57,034 bases of DNA from contig MPUH01000400.1 of NCBI GenBank assembly GCA_001970955.1, forward strand, positions 1 through 57,034, in the 5' to 3' direction. Positions 9,836 to 19,632 of this stretch are shown here, one piece after another; the first letter of the stretch is position 1; every line of letters begins with the position of its first letter. The stretch comes from Stentor coeruleus (taxonomy: Eukaryota > Ciliophora > Heterotrichea > Heterotrichida > Stentoridae). Position numbers and translations under genes: made by a program. The notes beneath the pieces are model-generated. The model worked only from the letters and a program-made list of their open reading frames with translations. It was not told the origin of the DNA and did not search any database.

Positions 9836-11248
9836 ATGTACAGAGTAGAGTCGAACAAGCTAACCAGAATAGTCTTTACTCTGGAAGAAGATGCCCTGAT
9901 GTATGAAGATTCCATAATCGAAGAAATGATTCGTTGTGGAATGGACATGGTAAGAATCGAACTCCTCACCAGTCATTACAAATCTTTTTCAACCCTCATA
10001 CAAAAACTTTATTCTATAGCTCAATCAATGAATTCGGTAATTTCAATCATCTTAGAAGTACCTTCAAATTACAGAGTAGCTTTAGGGTCAGGCGATGTTA
10101 ATGTTGAAAAAGGGGAGATTGTATTACTGATTGTTGGAGAAAGTCCTACACCCGATATAGAAGAAGAATACAGAGAATGTCTAAGGCTAAACGTCGTGGC
10201 AGCAGATCTGAAAAATGGTGAGACAATATGGTTTGGTGACGAAGTCACTGGAGAAATCCTATCTTTCACAGATGAGTGGGTGTTAGTAAAAATCCTCGAA
10301 TCAGGGACAATCTACAACAAATCTCGAGTTAAAATCAATGGTCAATGCAAGCTTTCCGACGGTATCTCAGAAAAACAACTTGAAAACATAAAATTCGCAG
10401 GATCCTCAGGAGTCGACTTCGTGGCTTTTTCATTTTCATCAAAAAACTACGAGGAAGAAATCCAAACCTTGAACTCTTACATGACTGATTCAGCTAAAAT
10501 AATCTGTAGAATTGAAGAGTGTATAGACCCTACAGCTCTTGGGGCTATTATAAACTCAACTCAAGGTGTACTTGTTGCTAGATATCCAATGGGTTCAGAG
10601 ATGCCTATAGAAAAAATCTGCACTTATCAAAAAGAAATCGTCAAAAAATGTAATGAAAGAGCTAAGCCTGTTCTTATAAGTGGCCATGTTCTTGGAAGTT
10701 TAAGAAATTTACCATATCCACTTCGTGCTGATGCTTGCGATGTTTATAATGGAGTTATTGATGGAGTTGATGGTTTTGTATTATCAAGTGGGGTTCTTGG
10801 AGAAAACTGTTGGCGTAACACTTTAGAGATGCTTAAAAACATCCTCAAAACAGCTGAAGGGGAAATTGACCATGTTGACTGTTTTAAGAAAATCTGGATT
10901 AACAGCAAGCCTGGAGTTTGTGAGTCTTTAGCATCAAATGCTGTAAAAACCGCAATTGAACTTTCTGCATCTTTTATTGTCGTCCTTGGAGAAAGTGGAG
11001 AAATGAGTAGACTTTTGGCAAAGTATCGCCCACCTATTCCTATTATCAATGTGTCACCAACTTCAAAAATGGCTCAACAAGCTTTGATACATAGAGGGAC
11101 TATACCAGTTATTGATAAAGTTAGTGGCTATGAAGAAGCAGTTAAATGGGCACATGGACATCTTAAAGGTACAATTGTTATTGTCACGGATAGTGCTAGT
11201 TGCAATCAGCTTATTGGCATCACATGCGTTGAAAGCCTTAAAAGCTAA
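9836..11248 (+). CDS. Pyruvate-kinase-like protein, probably a pseudoenzyme
   Basis: 470 residues, single exon, with the pyruvate kinase fold order (N-terminal barrel strand, B domain, second half of the barrel, C-terminal domain). Recognisable blocks are EEMIRCGMDMVRIEL (for GMNVARLN), SDGISEKQLENIKFAGSSGVDFVAFSF, and RADACDVYNGVIDGVDGFVLSSG (for [24 protein letters not shown]); the C-terminal domain is complete. Catalytic positions are degraded. The NFSHG stretch is replaced by ELLTSH. The KIEN lysine is Arg (CRIEE). In MVARGDLGVE, GD has become YP (LVARYPMGSE), removing a metal-binding Asp. ATQML is now SGHVL. By analogy with well-studied pyruvate kinases it should not transfer phosphate. 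It may have a regulatory or structural role, or be slowly decaying, although the frame is fully open over 1.4 kb. Confidence 0.8.
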   Translation: MYRVESNKLTRIVFTLEEDALMYEDSIIEEMIRCGMDMVRIELLTSHYKSFSTLIQKLYSIAQSMNSVISIILEVPSNYRVALGSGDVNVEKGEIVLLIVGESPTPDIEEEYRECLRLNVVAADLKNGETIWFGDEVTGEILSFTDEWVLVKILESGTIYNKSRVKINGQCKLSDGISEKQLENIKFAGSSGVDFVAFSFSSKNYEEEIQTLNSYMTDSAKIICRIEECIDPTALGAIINSTQGVLVARYPMGSEMPIEKICTYQKEIVKKCNERAKPVLISGHVLGSLRNLPYPLRADACDVYNGVIDGVDGFVLSSGVLGENCWRNTLEMLKNILKTAEGEIDHVDCFKKIWINSKPGVCESLASNAVKTAIELSASFIVVLGESGEMSRLLAKYRPPIPIINVSPTSKMAQQALIHRGTIPVIDKVSGYEEAVKWAHGHLKGTIVIVTDSASCNQLIGITCVESLKS

Positions 11249-11375
11249 TATAAGAATTTATTTCTAAATATAGATACTAGTGATTTTTATAGTAAAATCA
11301 AGATTTTTTATGTGATTTTTGTTATAAATTATAAAATGAGTATGTTTAGAAATATATTATGATTTTACTTATAAT

Positions 11376-13559
11376 ATGAACCCGGCAAGTAAAGATAAGG
11401 TCACAGCACATCTTGATAAAAATATTATTAGTAGTATTATTAGCACGGCAAGAGCTTCAGTCAAAGAACCATCTCGACCTTTTACCCCTAGTGATTCTCA
11501 GAGGACACTTTTTTCAAACAGTGATCTTGCTAGACCTCCATCATCATATTCAATAAAAACTTTTGCTAAAGAACTTGAACCACTTAAACAACGACCTGTG
11601 ATATTAGAACCAGTCATTCAAACTGGGAGAAAAGTTATGAGTGAAGATATAAAAAACCCACCAAGAAAACCTGTAAAAGTAATTTATGGTATACCAGAAG
11701 AACAATATCAAGAAGAAGATGATGAAAACCCAACAATAAGTGAAGCTAGAGATATAATAAAAACTATTGATAAGATTAGAAGTGATACAGAATATAGAAA
11801 TGATTTTAAAAACGAAGACCTTCAAATCCTCCTTGATAATATTACTGATATCCTTGCTGAACTTAAATATTCTCCTAATGTACCAGTTTGGATAAGCCGT
11901 AAAGAGATCCTAAAATCCTTAGCTTTCACTCTTGAGTACTATGAAAAAGATACAATTAAAATCATGAAAATCTGTAAAAACATACTTGAAAATGTTACAA
12001 GCCACGATATGCTGTATAGAAAAAAGAAAAAATCTGTTGTGACAAATCCTTTAGCACTTGGGGCTATAAAATCTTTATACCAATTAACGAAATGCAGTGA
12101 TAATGATAGAGTTTTTGAAGAAGAAGAACTTATTGACACTTTTTATGATGTCCTTTTAAGTATAGTATCAGAAGATTCATATACTCAAATTGGTCTGCCT
12201 TATGAGTTTATGTTATATTTATTAGGTAGTGTGAAAAATATAACAAACAATGAAGAAATCGCTTTAGAATCCTGTAGGTTTTTAAGTTTACTTATGCCTT
12301 TATTACCTACACCAGGTATAGATGAATCCCCACACCCAAACCCAAAACATGTTGATTTATTAATCCAAGTTTCAGGGATAATAAAAAACTTATCAAATTC
12401 AAAATCTTTAGAAACTATAATGGAATTACAAATATTAGAAAAACTAATATTAATGATACAAATCTATAATAAAGGGGAAATATTACTTAATTGCCTTAAA
12501 GCTATAACAAAACTTAGTCCTGAAGATATTGTCAATGCTATTCTCCGTCCATCAATCAGAACTTTTTTTAATATTTTTATAGATTCTTCAAATACCCTTG
12601 TCTTATCTCGTACTTGTTATATTCTAGCAAATATTCTTGGAGTTTATAACACAGAAGATGATATAGCTGAATTATATAATATAGAAAATTTATTATATAT
12701 ATGGGAAGAGAATATTGGAAATACTGATGAAATGTCAGTCGATCTTTTAATAAAAATCATTAGACTAATGGCAAATATATTAAAAGCTAAGCATATTGGG
12801 TTAAAATTCAAACCATTTGAAGAAGTTTTAAAGCTTTTATTAGATACTTTATCTTGTTATAAAACTGAAATATATGAAGAATTAGTTTTAAATACTGTTG
12901 CATGTATGGCAAATTTACTATTTTATGACCTTCCAGACTTAGATTTTATTAATGAACATAATCGGCTTGTAGCTTTTTCAAAAATTTCATCTATGGTTGT
13001 CAATTGTAATAATGAAGAAATCGCTGTTCAAGCTTTAAGAACTTTAGCTAATCTTACAAGACATGAAAGTATATGCAAAGAACTCCCTAGGCTTTTTATG
13101 ATTGATGCTTTGTTAATGCTTTTAAACAATTTTTGTTGGGATATTGTTTATTTTTCCTTAGGGTGTTTTATAAATATATCTGGGATTACTAAAGAGCTTT
13201 TATATTCTGAAAGGGTTTTTGATTCTTTGATAAATTTTTTAGAAGAAGTTTATAATACTGAATTTGAGTTTTCTGGACAATTGTGTATGATTTTTTGTAA
13301 TTTATGCTATTTGTCTAAAGGACTTGTACCTTGGGAAAGTGTTGCTGGGGAAGAAAATGTGAAAAAACTTAGTGATATGGTTAAGGAGATTTTAGATCTA
13401 AAAGGGGGTGATGAGAAAATGGCTAAGGCTGTTGAGATTGCAAAGGATTTGAATGAGTTTATGCCTAAACCTTTACTTCCGTGTATGGCTGAAGGGTGTG
13501 GGAGGAAGTTTCAGAATAAAGAGCTTTTGCAGGATCATTGGGATAGAAGGCATAAGTAA
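11376..13559 (+). CDS. ARMC2: ARMC2, axonemal armadillo-repeat protein
   Basis: 727 residues, single exon. The N-terminus carries the ARMC2 signature: SSIISTARASVKEPSRPFTP followed by a RPPSSYS motif, matching the EIISEAR...RPFTP...RPPSSFS block I recall in animal ARMC2. The rest is alpha-helical with armadillo repeats; clear ones include QALRTLANLTRHESICKEL and the YFSLGCFINISG stretch. ARMC2 is needed for motile axonemes and in Chlamydomonas (PF27) acts as the IFT adaptor that carries radial spokes. The protein ends with a classical C2H2 zinc finger (CX4C, X12, HX4H, residues about 703-727: CMAEGC...HWDRRH) that I do not remember from the animal protein. The neighbour two genes upstream is the NEK-IFT57 fusion. 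Confidence 0.85.
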   Translation: MNPASKDKVTAHLDKNIISSIISTARASVKEPSRPFTPSDSQRTLFSNSDLARPPSSYSIKTFAKELEPLKQRPVILEPVIQTGRKVMSEDIKNPPRKPVKVIYGIPEEQYQEEDDENPTISEARDIIKTIDKIRSDTEYRNDFKNEDLQILLDNITDILAELKYSPNVPVWISRKEILKSLAFTLEYYEKDTIKIMKICKNILENVTSHDMLYRKKKKSVVTNPLALGAIKSLYQLTKCSDNDRVFEEEELIDTFYDVLLSIVSEDSYTQIGLPYEFMLYLLGSVKNITNNEEIALESCRFLSLLMPLLPTPGIDESPHPNPKHVDLLIQVSGIIKNLSNSKSLETIMELQILEKLILMIQIYNKGEILLNCLKAITKLSPEDIVNAILRPSIRTFFNIFIDSSNTLVLSRTCYILANILGVYNTEDDIAELYNIENLLYIWEENIGNTDEMSVDLLIKIIRLMANILKAKHIGLKFKPFEEVLKLLLDTLSCYKTEIYEELVLNTVACMANLLFYDLPDLDFINEHNRLVAFSKISSMVVNCNNEEIAVQALRTLANLTRHESICKELPRLFMIDALLMLLNNFCWDIVYFSLGCFINISGITKELLYSERVFDSLINFLEEVYNTEFEFSGQLCMIFCNLCYLSKGLVPWESVAGEENVKKLSDMVKEILDLKGGDEKMAKAVEIAKDLNEFMPKPLLPCMAEGCGRKFQNKELLQDHWDRRHK

Positions 13560-13750
13560 TTAAAATATTTTTTTTGTAGAAATTTAACATATGGGCGGAT
13601 TTTAAAGGTTTTCTTATTGTATTTTTTTAATTATATAGTCTTCTTGTCAATAATTCCTAAATATTAATTTCATATAAAATATTAGAAATAACTCTCTAAA
13701 TTTAGGATGTGTTTTTATACTAAAAATGTTATTTAAACAAGCAATAAACA

Positions 13751-14641
13751 ATGGCTAAGTATTTGGATTATGATTATAACGAAGATGAGCAATACTATAT
13801 CTATTATGCTAATGCAATCGCAAGTTTTCTGAGCATCGTTGGGTGCATTTTTATAATTGTTTTGTATTTTAGTTATCCATCACTACGAAGGCTTCCTTTC
13901 AGACTGATATTCTACCTTACGATAGCTGACCTTGGCAATTCAATTGGAATGGCTATCCCATACATGGAATCATATGCGTTATGCCAAATTCAAGGCTATC
14001 TTGTCAGCTACTTTGGACTTTCTTCACTTTTATGGTGTGCTTTTATAGCTCATGCAATAGGCCTTACTGTACTATATAAAAAAGATATATCCACGTATGA
14101 AAAATTATATCTTATTATCGGATTTGCTGTACCAATTCTAACATTTTTAGTCCTTATAGATATTAATGAATACAGAGTTTCATTAGGTTGGTGTTGGATA
14201 ATGCAGACTAATAATATAAATTTTGAATTTTACAGACAAATCACTTATAGGCTTATAACTTATTATATTCCTCTACTTACTATTTTTATGTATATTACAG
14301 TGCAGCATTTTAAGGTAATTTCAGAGATTAGGACATCAGATATTTTTAGACCTGAAACTAGGAAGTATGGTCAAGCTATGATTTTAAAACTAAAAATGTA
14401 CCCGATTATTATGATAGGATCTTTGTTACCAGCGATTATTATTAGGCTTATGAGCTTTAGTATTACACCTTATTGGTATTTTACATTGATTGGAGGTGTT
14501 GGGATTAGTTTAGGAGGATTTTTGAATTCAATTGCTTATGGCTTGACCCAAGAAGTGAAAATGGAACTTTCAAGGACATTCAGCCAGAGACAGGTTCAAG
14601 AACTTATTACAGTAGATGATTTAACTAATTCTTCTATTTGA
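13751..14641 (+). CDS. cAMP-receptor-like 7TM receptor
   Basis: 296 residues, single exon, ending in TGA. Seven hydrophobic segments are visible. The first intracellular loop and TM2 read LRRLPFRLIFYLTIADLGNS, typical of the Dictyostelium cAMP-receptor and related class E GPCR family. TM3 follows a conserved Cys (ESYALCQIQGYLVSYFGLSS), and a second extracellular Cys lies in GWCWIMQ, so the usual disulfide is possible. The cytoplasmic tail is short (about 25 residues). It probably senses an extracellular cue and couples to G proteins; the ligand cannot be inferred. The clear use of TGA as terminator here is one of the best clues that the code is standard. Confidence 0.85.
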   Translation: MAKYLDYDYNEDEQYYIYYANAIASFLSIVGCIFIIVLYFSYPSLRRLPFRLIFYLTIADLGNSIGMAIPYMESYALCQIQGYLVSYFGLSSLLWCAFIAHAIGLTVLYKKDISTYEKLYLIIGFAVPILTFLVLIDINEYRVSLGWCWIMQTNNINFEFYRQITYRLITYYIPLLTIFMYITVQHFKVISEIRTSDIFRPETRKYGQAMILKLKMYPIIMIGSLLPAIIIRLMSFSITPYWYFTLIGGVGISLGGFLNSIAYGLTQEVKMELSRTFSQRQVQELITVDDLTNSSI

Positions 14642-15037
14642 ATTATTATAAAATAGATTTAAGTAGTATGCAATGGAGATTTTTATTTATAAGATAGTTT
14701 ATTAATGTTAATGTAGATTTTATGATTTGATGAAGAGTTATTTTTATATTATATGATGATATTATGGAAATTATAGAATTTAAGTTAAGATGTAGATTAT
14801 ATAAATCTAATAATAGGTGAAATATATTTCCCATTAATTACAAAAGTGCATATTTTTAAATATTACAGCAATAATCCTACATTAATTTCTCCTCTCATTT
14901 ATTCCTTCAAAAATCACACAAATTATATTCATAAAACTTTAAAACTAAATAAAAAAACATTCATCATAAAACATTCTCATAAAAACATTTTTTTTCATAT
15001 ATAACATCCTACTACCTCATAAAAGAATCTAATTTAC
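14642..15037. other. Convergent spacer without a gene
   Basis: This lies between the 3' ends of the receptor gene (+) and the RING-like gene (-). Composition changes from G-rich, C-poor to C-rich, G-poor near 14830. A 62-codon open frame on the minus strand is low-complexity and not convincing. Confidence 0.5.
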
Positions 15038-16186
15038 TTACTTCTTTGGATGATTCTTCTTAAAAAGTTGATAATCACTAGTTTTCTTCATAATTTCAAT
15101 ATCTTTTGGGGCAATCTGAACTCCACAAGGACAACAAACCCTGAAATTTGTAGGTGTAAATTGCTCTTTGATTATTTTGAAAATACAATCTTGGCAATGT
15201 TTTTTCTTACAATTCATAGGTTTATTAATAGGTAAATGGTGCTCTAAACATATAGGTTCTTTTAAATTTGAGAGTTCTTTAAGTCCTTCAATATCCAAAA
15301 CCTCTTTACTATTTTTAACAGCTTCTTCAAGAGCTTCAAGTATTTCTTTTGAGTATATTTTTTGATCAATTATAACTTTAGACATAATAGTTATAAGATT
15401 TGCCAAAGTGGGATTACAAAACTCTTTCATTTTTGGTTGCACTTGAATTGGTTCTTGGATTACTTGAGGCTTTTCGACTGGTTTTGATTGAACAACAGGT
15501 TCTGGTTGTTTTACTACTTCAGGGGCTTTTGGTATATATAAAAAAGGTTCTTGTCTAATATCTATTTGTGAATCGTTACTAGCATCAAAGATTTTTTCTA
15601 AGTTATGGATAAGTGCTCCATATGATTTTTCTGAAAAATAGTATATATTAAAGTAAACACCCCAACTGTTGTTTGGTGGATTATAGCAATAGTTGTTTTC
15701 TTGCCAAATGATTTTTATACACACAGACAGAGATTCTGATATTTGGGAAAATAATTTCATCAACTGTCCAGAATCATAAATGTTTAAAGCAAGCCCTTGA
15801 TTATAAGCACATTCATAAAATATAATATATCCTACTTGATAGATTGAAGTAAATGATTCTTGACTTGATATCCAAGCATTTAACCAAGAAACACATTCTG
15901 TTCTATTTGGATTTTTATCTAAGTGACCAAGTATTTCTTTATAGCTTTGGAATGAGGTATTAAGATTGCATGCAATAGCATATGGATCTAGAGAGTCTAA
16001 TTTTGCATAAAGCTTCTCTTTAAACGCATGTAAATATTCACGACAAGCTTTTAGCCGAATTATAGAACTAAGTATTGAATATGCTATGACAAAGTATAAA
16101 GACTGTTCTTCGTTCGTAACGACAAGGACTTCTGTAAAATCCTTTAGCGCAGGTATAGAAATTTGACTCTTGGTCACAGTTACCAT
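15038..16186 (-). CDS. Protein with C-terminal RING-like zinc finger
   Basis: 382 residues, single exon. Residues 1-220 form a predicted globular helical region of unknown family. A Pro/Gln/Val linker follows (PEVVKQPEPVVQSKPVEKPQ). The last 70 residues hold a cysteine/histidine cluster (CLEHHLPINKPMNC, KKKHCQDCIFK, VCCPCG) that could fold as a RING or a treble-clef zinc finger. If it is a RING, an E3 ligase role is likely, but spacing departs from the classical pattern and no other domain helps. Start: first ATG after an upstream stop. Confidence 0.7.
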   Translation of the reverse strand: MVTVTKSQISIPALKDFTEVLVVTNEEQSLYFVIAYSILSSIIRLKACREYLHAFKEKLYAKLDSLDPYAIACNLNTSFQSYKEILGHLDKNPNRTECVSWLNAWISSQESFTSIYQVGYIIFYECAYNQGLALNIYDSGQLMKLFSQISESLSVCIKIIWQENNYCYNPPNNSWGVYFNIYYFSEKSYGALIHNLEKIFDASNDSQIDIRQEPFLYIPKAPEVVKQPEPVVQSKPVEKPQVIQEPIQVQPKMKEFCNPTLANLITIMSKVIIDQKIYSKEILEALEEAVKNSKEVLDIEGLKELSNLKEPICLEHHLPINKPMNCKKKHCQDCIFKIIKEQFTPTNFRVCCPCGVQIAPKDIEIMKKTSDYQLFKKNHPKK

Positions 16187-16697
16187 TTATTATATAGGAA
16201 ACAATTAAGTTTATGCATGGAAATTAGATATTGTTGAATCTGATGTTTTAATATCATTCACAGTGAAATTTTAATATATAAAAAGAGTTTGAAATTGGAC
16301 TATTGGTATTAGAATAATAACTGCAAGATATGCCTTCTTTTTATAAAATTTGACTATAATTTTATATAGATAATTAATTGTATTAAAAATTAGCTATATT
16401 TTTTTAAAGTTTGGATGTTGAGGATAACTTGATAAAAATGTTGCTACTAATAGTTTTATAAGATATCTTTGCAAAAAGTATTATAAAAGAGAATTCGTAT
16501 TTAAATAATCTTTTGATGCATTTTAGTCTTTTTAGCACATGCATATAGTAATACTTTTAAGTTTTTAACACAAATTATTCAAAATTGTATTTCAAATACA
16601 GTTACAAAAGCAAAAGAATTCACATTTCCACTAACTAAATTCTAAAATAAATACACTGTATTAAACTTAAATATAGTTCATTTATCATTATCTTTAG
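16187..16697. other. Spacer without a gene
   Basis: 511 bases upstream of the RING-like gene and downstream of the small secreted-protein gene, both on the minus strand. AT-rich, with no open frame, RNA gene or repeat that I can support. Confidence 0.5.
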
Positions 16698-16994
16698 TTA
16701 TGTATAACTATTATGGTTATTTCTTGAAACAATTTCTTTTTTTTCTTGCCAAAAGCACGTATAAAAACTGTTTTCTAAATCAAAAGATATTTCGCCTGGC
16801 TCTAATGGATTATCACTAAAGAGTTTTGTATAACAATCCTCGCTCATACATCTATATACACAGTTTTTTGCTATATCCCATTTGCATACATCCATATTCT
16901 CACATTGCTCTCTTACTGTTTTATCAAGAAGTCCTTTGCTATAAACTCCTAGACTCATAATAAAAAATGAAATCATGCATAGTTTTGTTATCAT
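16698..16994 (-). CDS. Small secreted cysteine-rich protein
   Basis: 98 residues starting at the first true ATG (MITKLCMISFFIMSLG); the longer frame upstream would need a GTG start. The N-terminus is a good signal peptide, cleaved probably after GVYS. The mature part of about 78 residues contains six cysteines (REQCENMDVCKWDIAKNC, YRCMSEDCYTKLF, FYTCFW) and the motif NPLEPGEI. I recall a similar small conserved eukaryotic family with a C-x3-C-x4-C pattern followed by DPLE-GE (possibly DUF4787), but this is from memory. Location: secretory pathway or outside the cell. Role unknown. Confidence 0.6.
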   Translation of the reverse strand: MITKLCMISFFIMSLGVYSKGLLDKTVREQCENMDVCKWDIAKNCVYRCMSEDCYTKLFSDNPLEPGEISFDLENSFYTCFWQEKKEIVSRNNHNSYT

Positions 16995-17163
16995 TATAAT
17001 ATAAACTTGTATACATTTATAACTGAAAAATTTCACAAATGTTGATTACTCCTAAAAACATCTTAAGCATTTAGTGTTAATGATTATATCAGCTTTTTAT
17101 CAAGAGTTTTAAAGGTTTTTAAGCTGTGATAAGATTTGATAAAATATGTCGTTATAATTTAAG

Positions 17164-17616
17164 ATGTCGTATCTCCCTGCAGAACTAAAAGAAAACCTTA
17201 AAAGTTTATCGCTTTCACTAGACACTCTTGGGACAAATTTAAATCCTGTGTTTGAGTTTGACTCTCTTAGTGACTTGAATTCACAATTGTCAATTGAAGA
17301 CTCACTAAAGTTGAATGCAGCTCTTGCTTACACATTACATTCCCTTTACTACGTCATGCTGAAAACACAAGGTAAAGATGTCTCTGAGCATCCACTCAAA
17401 CAAGAAATCGAAAGAATAAAAGAGTATGTAGGTAAAGTCCAAGAGGCCCTGACAGAAAAGCAGCAGCCAACAGTGCGAATAGACAAACCTTTAGCAAGCA
17501 AACTAATCCTCGGCCACATTGAAGAAAAAGCTAGAGTCTTAAAAGGAAGTACGCCATTACCTCAAGTAGGCCATTTAACTTGGAAAAATCAACTCGACAA
17601 ACTACTTAAAAAATAA
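17164..17616 (+). CDS. C1D: C1D / Rrp47-like nuclear exosome cofactor
   Basis: 150 residues (human C1D 141), single exon, covering the Sas10/Utp3/C1D domain. The best-matching block is LKLNAALAYTLHSLYYVMLKTQGKDVSEHPLKQE in two parts: SAYTLNS...YL-TQG in the human protein corresponds to LAYTLHS...LKTQG here, followed by EHPLKQEIERIKEYVGKV (human EHPVKQELERIRVYMNRV). The PLASKLI helix and a Lys-rich end follow. C1D binds Rrp6 and Mtr4 and helps the nuclear exosome trim 5.8S rRNA and other structured RNAs. Confidence 0.9.
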   Translation: MSYLPAELKENLKSLSLSLDTLGTNLNPVFEFDSLSDLNSQLSIEDSLKLNAALAYTLHSLYYVMLKTQGKDVSEHPLKQEIERIKEYVGKVQEALTEKQQPTVRIDKPLASKLILGHIEEKARVLKGSTPLPQVGHLTWKNQLDKLLKK

Positions 17617-17757
17617 GTATAAATAAGGTCATTTAATAGCAGTTCCTATAATCGAATTTCAATTAATCATCATTAAGAACTACTCAATATCATAAAAAAA
17701 ACTTATACTAATTAACCCCTAAAGAAATTCAAGTAAAATTCATAAATTATAAGTAAT

Positions 17758-18186
17758 ATGGAAAACACAGGTAATATTTTTGCTAAACCTCCAGCTTCGC
17801 CATCACACCACTACGCGCTTTTGTTACAGAAAAAAGAACTCAGCAATCAAAATTTCAAAGAACAATTTTCAAATACAATGCCTTCTCCTGTACATTTGTA
17901 TTCTTCTATGGGTTTAGCCAAAGGGCATCGCAAAGCTGTTTCAGGACAACGTAGTTCCCCTGATCCTCAACCACTTGAAGCTTTTACTGAGCCAGTGCGT
18001 AAAATTACTGACGAAAACCTGGGTATTATAAACCGCAATTCAGAAAACGAATGGCTTCGTTCTCAGCTGGAACTTGAAAGGAAAAACAATTTCAAACTAC
18101 AAATCCACATTCAAGAACTTGAAGCTGAATTAAAAACTGAAAAAGAAAAAGTCGCTTTGATGATGCAAAAAATAAGTGATCCATAA
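17758..18186 (+). CDS. Small protein with C-terminal coiled coil
   Basis: 142 residues, single exon. The first 80 residues are polar and Pro/Ser-rich (including SSPDPQPLEAF). The last 50 form a coiled coil (ENEWLRSQLELERKNNFKLQ, then QELEAELKTEKEKVALMMQK). No family is recognised. Unbroken frame, an ATG in the usual G-poor leader and codon use like its neighbours make it a likely gene. Confidence 0.65.
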   Translation: MENTGNIFAKPPASPSHHYALLLQKKELSNQNFKEQFSNTMPSPVHLYSSMGLAKGHRKAVSGQRSSPDPQPLEAFTEPVRKITDENLGIINRNSENEWLRSQLELERKNNFKLQIHIQELEAELKTEKEKVALMMQKISDP

Positions 18187-18264
18187 TTCTAATCATAATC
18201 ATAATCATAATCTAGAAAATTAACCTATATTTCTAACGGTATTTATAAATTAAAGTTGCCTATT

Positions 18265-18780
18265 ATGTTTCAAAGAAGCGATGAAATTAAATACCATCTG
18301 CAATTAGAAAAAAAGTAGATGGGGATTGGAAATGTCCGAAATGCCAGAACTTAAACTTTTCCTTTAGAGAAAAATGTAATAAATGTCAGCATCAAAAGGA
18401 ATTCTCTAACTTTTTCTTTATATTTCCCCACTTTCTATATCTGAAGAACCATATGAAGAAAGCATATCTACTAATTCACATCGATTCGCCTTTACACAAC
18501 TTCTTTCAATATCACCTATTTAAGAGATAAATTTATGAAAACTCCTTCAACAATAAACCCTGTAACAGCTAGATTCTTGAGTTTTGAAAAGAGAATACAG
18601 GAAAGATATCGACTGAAAATTGTAACGTTCCTAATCAAAAAAAGGATATTGATGAATTACTAAGTAAAGCTAAAAAACCAAATACTCAACGACAAGGAGA
18701 TTGGCTATGCTTAAAATGCAACAACCTCAACTTTGCTTTTAGAAATTAGTGCAATATATATATTAACTCTAAAATAGAGT
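18265..18780 (+). pseudogene. Relic of a RanBP2-type zinc-finger gene
   Basis: Two RanBP2-type fingers can be read but no frame joins them. The first, at about 18318-18395, reads DGDWKCPKCQNLNFSFREKC and then NKCQ: W-x-C-x2-C-x3-N-x6-C-x2-C. The ATG at 18265 is in another frame and stops at TAG 18316-18318. The second, at about 18690-18755, reads RQGDWLCLKCNNLNFAFRN and then meets TAG before its third Cys. A 21-residue acidic/Ser stretch between them (LSISEEPYEESISTNSHRF) lies in yet another frame. The simplest reading is a frameshifted, stop-bearing copy of an RNA-binding zinc-finger protein. Undetected short introns cannot repair all three breaks, as far as I can see. Confidence 0.65.
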
Positions 18781-19632
18781 ATATCAAAATTTAATAATCA
18801 GCTATAAATTTAAATGATTATATTTATAATGTATTTTTTTGGGAGTGGGTAAGATTGATTAGAGGTTTTTGAAGATTTTTAGTTGTTTATTATTTATATG
18901 AATTTTCAAGTTTTTTTGTATATTATTTTGAAAATATAGAAAGTTATATTCTTATTTTATGATGGTTTTGGCATGCTAGAGATAGTGAATTTAGGATTTT
19001 TTAAGTAGTTATGATTATGATTAAAAATTGTTTTTGGTGCTGAAGATTAAAAGTTAAATTCAGTTTTGATATTTGAGATGCTAAATTTGTATTTTATAAT
19101 TAAAGAATTAGGGTTAGTCTAATATGCTTTAGAATAAAAACTTTGAAATTGAATAATGCTTGAACTTTAAAGAAATAAATATGTGTATAATATTTTATAT
19201 TTTACTGATATACTATTTTTCTTAATTTTATCTTTATTAATATAGCATCCTCTCCTGCTTTTAAATTTCGGTATAGTGTTGTTTTAATAATTTCCAAAAT
19301 ACACCTAATTTAATACATAAACCACAGAACTTTACAAANACGAACATAATTACTTGCTAAAACTGCTATATATAAAATAAAAAATTCTAAAAATAATCAT
19401 CATAAGTATAAGCACAAATGATTAACAATCTTAATGCCTTAAATAATTTCCAAAATACACCTAATTTAATACATAAACCACAGAACTTTACAAATCCTAA
19501 CATCTTCATTTTCATCATATTTCTAGATAAATTCTTAAAACCACACACAATTATCGCACAACCATAAATCCACTACAAACTTTTCATTATTTTTATCATA
19601 CTATCCTATTCAACAAAGCTCCACTAATATTT
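18781..19632. other. Spacer with an N and a 53-bp repeat
   Basis: No gene is seen. The left half is G-rich and C-poor, the right half C-rich and G-poor. A 53-base direct repeat occupies 19286-19338 and 19442-19494, and the first copy ends exactly at an undetermined base (N, 19339), suggesting an assembly join. Confidence 0.6.

Noticed and set aside
16995-17036. Longer N-terminus for the small secreted protein (from GTG)
   Set aside because: The ATG 14 codons later gives a clean signal peptide; GTG initiation is not expected in a ciliate.
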